DNA of 10,511 nucleotides from Lachnospiraceae bacterium (lineage in GTDB: Bacteria > Bacillota > Clostridia > Lachnospirales > Lachnospiraceae), in the NCBI GenBank assembly GCA_015057205.1, contig SVEW01000076.1, positions 1 to 10,511 on the forward strand. The letters run 5' to 3'. Both the position numbers and the translations under genes were made by a program. Shown here in pieces: positions 5,952 to 10,511 of the stretch (position 1 is the first letter of the stretch; every line of letters starts with the position of its first letter). The notes under the pieces were generated by a model. The model saw nothing but the letters and a program-made list of their open reading frames with translations, was not told where the DNA came from and searched no databases.

Positions 5952-7021
5952 TGGGCAAAAGGAAAGAACTGGCGAAGCGACTATTGCGTCGGTTGCTTGT
6001 TCGCTTGTTGGTGTGTTTATTGATTGCATTAGCCGTATTTGGTATCGGGTTTTGGTATTGTACGAAGGTGCATGGCATATGGACGGGAACGGAGGCACTT
6101 TACCCATTTCTGGTCTATTTAAAAGAGATGGCGCTGCCGGTAATCAGCCTATACATGGTTGTGTGTGTAATTGTTATTTCATACTTGCAATTTCGACGTA
6201 TTGGTAATGGCTTATGGGAGATTCGAAAACATCTGAAATCCGAAGCGGTGGATAACGGTTACATTCCGGAAGAATTAACGGAATTAAACATGCAATTACA
6301 GCAATATAGTATGGAAATGGAGTTGTCCAAGCAGGCGGAAAGCGAAGCCAATCAGCGTAAAAACGATTTGATTATGTATATGGCACATGATTTGAAAACC
6401 CCACTGACATCTATGATTGGATATTTGACGCTTTTGACGGAAGAAAAGGCATTACCGGAAGAAATTCGCGAGAAATATCAGGAAATTGTGCTGAATAAAT
6501 CTCTGCGATTAGAAGAGTTAATCAATGAATTTTTTGAGATTACGCGGTTTAACTTTAGCCACATGGTTTTGGAAAAGCAGACGGTGAATATGACCCGTAT
6601 GTTGCGCCAGATGGTGACGGAGTTTTATCCAATTTTCCACGAACGTGGGTTGACCTGTCGCATGGATTTTGAAGAGGTAGAAGTAATCTGCGATGTGGAT
6701 AAGATGGAGAGAGTATTTGATAATCTGTTGAAAAATATTGCAAATTACAGTTATTCAGATTCCGAAATTATGTTAAGCTTGAAAAAAGCAGGAGAAAAAG
6801 GAATGCAATTAACGACAGTGAATCGGGGAAAGACCATTCCACCGGAGAAAGTAGCGCATTTGTTTGAGCAGTTTTTTCGGGTGGACGGTTCACGTTCCTC
6901 GGAAACCGGCGGTACCGGTTTAGGGCTTGCGGTAAGTAAGGAAATCGTGACATTGCATGGTGGAACCATTACTTGTGATAGCGCTGAAGAACGAATTATA
7001 TTTACGGTAACGTTGCCATAA
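5951..7021 (+). CDS. VanS-like membrane sensor histidine kinase
   Basis: This 356-residue kinase is the partner of the response regulator before it. A basic N-terminus is followed by two membrane helices, about 15-37 and 60-79, with only about 22 residues between them outside the cell. A linker and coiled coil lead to the HisKA domain with His146 in MYMAHDLKTPLTS as the phosphorylation site. The ATPase domain shows DNLLKNIANYS (N box), HLFEQFFRVDGSRS (F box) and ETGGTGLGLAVSKEI (G2 box). The usual DxGxG G1 box reads NRGKTI, similar to the NTGSI form of VanS. SEANQRKNDLIMYMAHDLK and INEFFEITRFN also resemble VanS closely. With so small an external loop, signal perception probably occurs in or at the membrane. 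GTG is the start codon, with GGAGG (5939-5943) seven bases upstream. The trigger is unknown and could be an envelope stress or a cell-wall ligand. Confidence 0.93.
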   Translation: MGKRKELAKRLLRRLLVRLLVCLLIALAVFGIGFWYCTKVHGIWTGTEALYPFLVYLKEMALPVISLYMVVCVIVISYLQFRRIGNGLWEIRKHLKSEAVDNGYIPEELTELNMQLQQYSMEMELSKQAESEANQRKNDLIMYMAHDLKTPLTSMIGYLTLLTEEKALPEEIREKYQEIVLNKSLRLEELINEFFEITRFNFSHMVLEKQTVNMTRMLRQMVTEFYPIFHERGLTCRMDFEEVEVICDVDKMERVFDNLLKNIANYSYSDSEIMLSLKKAGEKGMQLTTVNRGKTIPPEKVAHLFEQFFRVDGSRSSETGGTGLGLAVSKEIVTLHGGTITCDSAEERIIFTVTLP

Positions 7022-7028
7022 AGTTGCA

Positions 7029-7051
7029 TCTTAAGAAAATTGTAAGAATTA
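7029..7051 (+). promoter_or_regulatory. Putative VanR-like box: two TAAGAA repeats in 11-bp phase
   Basis: TAAGAA occurs at 7032-7037 and again at 7043-7048, exactly 11 bases apart, as OmpR-family dimers usually require. The first copy in context, TCTTAAGAAAAT (7029-7040), differs at one defined base from the VanR consensus as I remember it (TCGTANGAAANT); the second, TTGTAAGAATTA (7040-7051), differs at three. The repeats lie just after the kinase stop and 67 bases before the peptidase start, where an activator would stand. Confidence 0.55.
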
Positions 7052-7089
7052 TGTTAGGCGGACGCAAAGAAGAATTTCCGGGAATTTGT

Positions 7090-7095
7090 CATACT
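7090..7095 (+). promoter_or_regulatory. Weak candidate -10 box of the peptidase gene
   Basis: CATACT matches the -10 consensus at four of six bases. The region 17 bases upstream (around 7067-7072) has no recognisable -35 box, as is usual for activator-dependent promoters. The near-palindrome AATTTCCGGGAATT (7073-7086), with one mismatched pair, lies just before it. The TAAGAA repeats would then end about 50 bases before the transcription start. The exact position is uncertain. Confidence 0.3.
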
Positions 7096-7117
7096 AGACT
7101 CATAGAGGAGGAGCGAT

Positions 7118-7897
7118 ATGATGACAAGAACGGAAATTAGAAAAAGACAAAGAACAAGACAATTGAGAAGAATCAGAAGAACCCTGGTTAGCGTGGTACT
7201 GTTATTGTGCATGCTGACAGGGTTCGTGTTGCATCAAAAAGGGAAAGTATCACTTTTAGCGGCTTCTAATATCAAAAGTGCGCCGGAACAATTGCAGGAA
7301 TTATACGAAAAAAATCCGGAGACATTGGAGTTTGTTTCTCATTATGAAGAAAATCAGAAACATCCGAAGAAATTAAGTATTAAGAAGGATGTACAAAAAG
7401 GGAGGATTCCGATGTTTTTGCAGTGGGATGAACGTTGGGGTTATCGTAAATATGGTAGCACCTTTATGGCTATTAATGGATGTGGACCAACGTGTTTATC
7501 CATGGTATATAGCGGATTAACAGGAAAGACTCATTACAATCCATATCGGGTAGCAAAGATAGCAGAACGGGAAGGGTATTATGTAAGCGGTTCAGGAACA
7601 AGTTGGGATATGATGACGAGAATGGCAGGAGAAATGGGACTGATTGCCAGAGAACAACCATTTGATAAAGAGGCTATTTTGCAAAACCTGAAAGTGGGCG
7701 TTCCGATGATAGCCATTATGGGACCGGGGGATTTTACCACCCAAGGGCATTTTATCGTGTTATGTGGAGCCGATGAAAACGGAAACGTGATTGTACATGA
7801 CCCAAACAGCAAAAAACGAAGTGAACAAACCTGGGATGTAACACAGATGATGGGGCAGATGCGAAATCTGTGGTGTTATCGAATCGAGAAGTATTAA
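7118..7897 (+). CDS. C39-like (Peptidase_C39_2) cysteine peptidase, secreted or membrane-anchored
   Basis: This 259-residue protein starts with a very basic cytoplasmic stretch (about 1-21, ten arginines or lysines) and a hydrophobic segment (23-38) that serves as a signal peptide or anchor. The cleavage site is unclear (perhaps near LLAAS, 46-50). A linker leads to a papain-fold domain from about 97: IPMFLQWDERWGYRKYG, then the catalytic NGCGPTCLS (Cys122), GHFIVLCG (His211) and VHDPNS (Asp228 as likely third residue). This matches C39-like domains of surface proteins, not the bacteriocin transporter leader peptidases, because no ABC domain or double-glycine peptide is nearby. Such proteins act outside the cell on proteins or the wall; the substrate is unknown. 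AGGAGG (7106-7111) precedes ATG 7118 by six bases; ATG 7121 is a possible alternative. Placement behind VanRS-like genes with phased repeats in its promoter suggests that system controls it. Confidence 0.88.
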   Translation: MMTRTEIRKRQRTRQLRRIRRTLVSVVLLLCMLTGFVLHQKGKVSLLAASNIKSAPEQLQELYEKNPETLEFVSHYEENQKHPKKLSIKKDVQKGRIPMFLQWDERWGYRKYGSTFMAINGCGPTCLSMVYSGLTGKTHYNPYRVAKIAEREGYYVSGSGTSWDMMTRMAGEMGLIAREQPFDKEAILQNLKVGVPMIAIMGPGDFTTQGHFIVLCGADENGNVIVHDPNSKKRSEQTWDVTQMMGQMRNLWCYRIEKY

Positions 7898-7934
7898 TGA
7901 AATGTTAAAAAATAGTGATAAATAGGCGGGTTCC

Positions 7935-7962
7935 TTGTTTTGCCAAAATTGTATGTTAGAAT
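7935..7962 (+). promoter_or_regulatory. Extended -10 promoter of the propeller sensor gene
   Basis: A -35 like TTGTTT (7935-7940) is followed 16 bases later by TAGAAT (7957-7962). The TG at 7954-7955 one base before the -10 makes an extended -10 element. Transcription would begin near 7969 and leave a leader of about 37 bases that contains the ribosome binding site AAGGAGG (7991-7997), eight bases before the ATG at 8006. No terminator separates this from the peptidase gene, so read-through is also possible. Confidence 0.6.
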
Positions 7963-8005
7963 GAACGTATGTTGACATGCATTTGATAGCAAGGAGGTTC
8001 CGGGG

Positions 8006-10511
8006 ATGTTAAAAGATAGAGTGTTGGGCTTTGTAGCCGTTATACTAAGTCTGGTTTTGGTCTTGGGAAACGGAATGGAAGTAATGGGAAAGGAAAAGGA
8101 CATACCGTTCGGCGGTGGGTATGCAGCTTCTGGTGAGTTACCGGAGGTGGGGTATTCGGCTGTTATTTACGATGTCAGCAATGGTCTACCGGATATGGAT
8201 GCAAATTATATTTTAGCAGCAAGCAAAGGATATATGTGGATAGGAAGTTACGGCGGAATTACAAGGTACAATGGTTCTGTTTTTGAGCGGGTTAATTCCT
8301 CTAAGGGGTTAACGAGTGGCCGTGCATTGTTTGAAGATAGCAAAGGCCGCGTCTGGATGGGAACGAATGGCGATGGCGTTGTGGTAATGGAACATAGTAG
8401 AAAAACGCATTATTCGAAAAACGATGGATTGCCATCCGATTCTATTCGAAGTTTTGCAGAAGATAAAAAAGGAAATATTTACATTGGTACTACGGCGGGG
8501 ATTGTTTATTTTAATTTGGAGCATCACATAATTCCGTTAAACGATAAACGCCTTGAGAATCAACGGGTTTTGCGAATCGTTTCCGATAAAAAAGGTGAGA
8601 TTTATGGATATACAAAAAATGGTGACATTTTTTGTGTGGATGAACAGAAAATTAAGCGTTTTTACGAAAATGGGAGTTTACCGATAGAAATGGTTTCAAC
8701 CATTTATTCGGATGAGAAAGAAAAGGGAACCATCTATCTGGGAACAAAGTCCAGTCATATCTATTATGGAAGATTTGGAAAGAAAGATATGAAAAAAATG
8801 TCCATTGCGCCGTTGACTTCTGCAAAATGGATTACGCGGGCCTGCGGACATATTTGGGTGGCATCCGAAACGGAGATCGGTTATTTTGATAAAAATTACA
8901 AGTTTCATGTGTTGAAGAATCTGCCAATGAATAATTCCATCGAAATGATGACGGTAGATTATCAGGGAAATCTGTGGGTGGCGTCTACCCGTCAAGGAAT
9001 AATGAAAATTGTTGCAAATCATTTTGTGAATATTACGCAATTGGAAGGGTTAAGTGAGGAGGTGGTTAGCGCCACCTGCTTATACAACAACCAATTGTAT
9101 ATTGGAACCGACACCGGTTTGCGTGTGGTGAGCAAGGATGATCAAGTTGTGGAAAATAATCTTACAAGATACATCGGAGAAAACCGCGTGCGTTGTCTTG
9201 CGAAAGATAATCAGGGGAATTTGTGGGTATCTACTTACAACAAAGAATTGGGACTTGTATGCTATGATAAGAATAAGAAAATTAAGAAATATACTATAGA
9301 GGAGGGCATGCCCTCCAATGAGATGCGCTGTACCGCAATCGATCAGCAAGGAACTGCCTACGTTGGCACCAGTGGAGGATTGGCGATTATCCGGAATGGA
9401 AAAGTAGTTCGAACCATTGGGCGGGAACAGGGAATAGAGGATCCGGCTTTTTTGACAGTGGAACTAGGCCAAAATGGAGAGATTTATGCTGGCACAGATG
9501 GTGGCGGAATTTATATTATAAGGGAGAATGAAATTGAACATCTGACTACACAAGAAGGTTTGACCAGTGACGTAGTGCAAAAAATCAAATGGGATCCGGA
9601 GCGGAGAGTTTTTTGGATTATAACGTCCAATTCCATTGAATATTTGAAGGATGATGAGATTGAAAACGTATCGTCTTTTCCGTACAAAGGTGCCCATGAT
9701 GTGTATTTTGATAATAGGGGAAAATTATGGGTAATTTCTTCTACCGGTGTATGTATGGTGAAAGCGGAAGAATTAATAGAAAACGACGTGAAGGGATACA
9801 AGGTATTTTCCGTGGAAAATGGGCTTATGAGTACGCCAACTCGTAGTGCATTCAGTGATATTGATGAGAAGGGTAACCTGTATATATCCTGCATGACCGG
9901 AGTAGAACGGATAAATATAAATAAGTATAAGGATAAAGCCGTTCCGATTAAGGTGGGGATTAGTTCCATTTTCTTCTCGGATGAGCGTCTTTTACCGGAT
10001 AAAAAGGAACGTTATACAATTCCTGCAGGTGAGGGGAGAATTAGGATTTTACCATCGGTATTAGATTACACGCTACGAAATCCCCGCGTCCGCGTATATC
10101 TGGAAAGCCGTAAGGATGCAGGTATAGATACTTCGCGGGCGGAGATGTCGGCGTTAGAGTATATAAGTCTGCCCTATGGAAGTTATACCATGCATATTTG
10201 TGTACTGGATTCTATGACAGGAAAGACGCTTTTGGACGAGGCGTTTGAGATAGAAAAAAAGCCGCGTTTTTATGAGCTGCGTGCTTTTCAGATTATGCTT
10301 ATTTTATTGCTGGCGATATTTACCGGATTTGTTGTATGGCGTGTTATGGCAGGTACAGTTATTCGTAGACAGTATAATGAAATTGCTATTGCAAAAGATG
10401 AAGCAGACAGAGCAAATTCGGCGAAGTCTCGTTTTCTTGCAAATATGTCTCATGAAATTCGTACCCCGATAAATACCATCATGGGTATGGATGAAATGCT
10501 TTTGCGAGAAG
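8006..10511 (+). CDS. Double beta-propeller (Reg_prop/Y_Y_Y) sensor histidine kinase, 3' end beyond the window
   Basis: The reading frame is open from ATG 8006 to the last base, giving 835 residues with no stop, so the gene is cut by the window edge. A hydrophobic N-terminus (about 6-24, VLGFVAVILSLVLVLG) is a signal peptide. From about residue 69 to 640 I count 14 Reg_prop-type blades, each with a [D/N]xxGxxW(V/I)GT-like core, for example WIGSYGGITRYNG, RVWMGTNGDGV, NLWVASTRQGI, NLWVSTYNKEL, EIYAGTDGGGI and KLWVISSTGV. That number would make two seven-bladed propellers. A Y_Y_Y-like domain (about 646-752, ending SLPYGSYTMHICV) follows, then one membrane helix (about 763-783). A HisKA domain starts at about 805: RFLANMSHEIRTPINTIMG with His816 as phosphate acceptor. 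This order matches the extracellular sensor of hybrid two-component systems. The ATPase, receiver and any output domains lie beyond the window. AAGGAGG at 7991-7997 fixes the start. The ligand, perhaps a glycan as in Bacteroides homologues, is inference. Confidence 0.92.
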   Translation, partial: MLKDRVLGFVAVILSLVLVLGNGMEVMGKEKDIPFGGGYAASGELPEVGYSAVIYDVSNGLPDMDANYILAASKGYMWIGSYGGITRYNGSVFERVNSSKGLTSGRALFEDSKGRVWMGTNGDGVVVMEHSRKTHYSKNDGLPSDSIRSFAEDKKGNIYIGTTAGIVYFNLEHHIIPLNDKRLENQRVLRIVSDKKGEIYGYTKNGDIFCVDEQKIKRFYENGSLPIEMVSTIYSDEKEKGTIYLGTKSSHIYYGRFGKKDMKKMSIAPLTSAKWITRACGHIWVASETEIGYFDKNYKFHVLKNLPMNNSIEMMTVDYQGNLWVASTRQGIMKIVANHFVNITQLEGLSEEVVSATCLYNNQLYIGTDTGLRVVSKDDQVVENNLTRYIGENRVRCLAKDNQGNLWVSTYNKELGLVCYDKNKKIKKYTIEEGMPSNEMRCTAIDQQGTAYVGTSGGLAIIRNGKVVRTIGREQGIEDPAFLTVELGQNGEIYAGTDGGGIYIIRENEIEHLTTQEGLTSDVVQKIKWDPERRVFWIITSNSIEYLKDDEIENVSSFPYKGAHDVYFDNRGKLWVISSTGVCMVKAEELIENDVKGYKVFSVENGLMSTPTRSAFSDIDEKGNLYISCMTGVERININKYKDKAVPIKVGISSIFFSDERLLPDKKERYTIPAGEGRIRILPSVLDYTLRNPRVRVYLESRKDAGIDTSRAEMSALEYISLPYGSYTMHICVLDSMTGKTLLDEAFEIEKKPRFYELRAFQIMLILLLAIFTGFVVWRVMAGTVIRRQYNEIAIAKDEADRANSAKSRFLANMSHEIRTPINTIMGMDEMLLRE

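Noticed and set aside
5923..6207. A 94-codon frame on the + strand across the regulator/kinase junction
   Set aside because: It is an out-of-frame shadow of the kinase N-terminus; the GTG start at 5951 with GGAGG explains this region.
5247..7021. Glycopeptide resistance locus
   Set aside because: Only regulator and kinase homologues are present; no ligase, dehydrogenase or dipeptidase gene is found in the window.
7972..7977. TTGACA, a perfect -35 hexamer before the propeller gene
   Set aside because: No -10 box lies 16-19 bases downstream; that space is occupied by the ribosome binding site. The extended -10 promoter upstream fits better.
7932..7995. TCCTTG (7932-7937) could pair with CAAGGA (7990-7995) and hide the ribosome binding site of the propeller gene
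   Set aside because: The stem is only six pairs with a loop of over 50 bases, and it would exist only in read-through RNA because the predicted start site lies between the arms.
9511..9969. A 152-codon open frame on the - strand
   Set aside because: It lies wholly inside the propeller sensor gene, has no ribosome binding site or recognisable motif, and is the antisense shadow of the blade repeats.

Overview
The window looks like chromosomal DNA of a low-to-moderate GC Gram-positive anaerobe of the Clostridia, most likely Lachnospiraceae. The grounds are strong AGGAGG ribosome binding sites, a DUF6382-FHA type protein, a MerR/YbjQ pair, a VanR/VanS-like two-component system and sigma-A style promoters. 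All supported genes lie on the + strand. I see no rRNA, tRNA, CRISPR array, insertion sequence or phage gene. The window opens inside one gene and closes inside another.

Layout. (1) Positions 1-999 hold the 3' part of a DUF6382-like/FHA protein. (2) A near-consensus promoter (1008-1036) starts a compact operon of rhomboid protease, flavodoxin-SCP2 fusion protein and HIT protein (1070-3132), closed by an intrinsic terminator (3139-3178). (3) A MerR-type promoter and operator (3197-3227) starts a second, tightly packed run: membrane-anchored MerR regulator, YbjQ-family protein, histidine phosphatase, MazG-type pyrophosphohydrolase, VanR-like response regulator and VanS-like kinase (3249-7021). 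Gaps or overlaps are 20 bases or less throughout. (4) A 96-base gap carries two 11-bp-phased TAAGAA repeats resembling VanR boxes, followed by a secreted or membrane-anchored C39-like cysteine peptidase (7118-7897). (5) A fresh promoter (7935-7962) precedes a very large gene (8006 to beyond the end) encoding an extracellular double beta-propeller, a Y_Y_Y-like domain, one membrane helix and the start of a histidine kinase domain. No single ORF for it closes within the window because it runs off the edge.

How the genes may work together. The first operon mixes envelope proteolysis with small redox and nucleotide enzymes and has no obvious single pathway. The second mixes an autoregulated membrane MerR protein and house-cleaning enzymes with an envelope-sensing two-component system. 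The likely target of that system is the peptidase gene next door, because the direct repeats sit in its promoter region. No vanH, vanA/B or vanX-like ligase genes are present, so this is a VanRS-type regulator without glycopeptide-resistance enzymes in view. The last gene has the domain order of the hybrid two-component sensors best known from Bacteroides.
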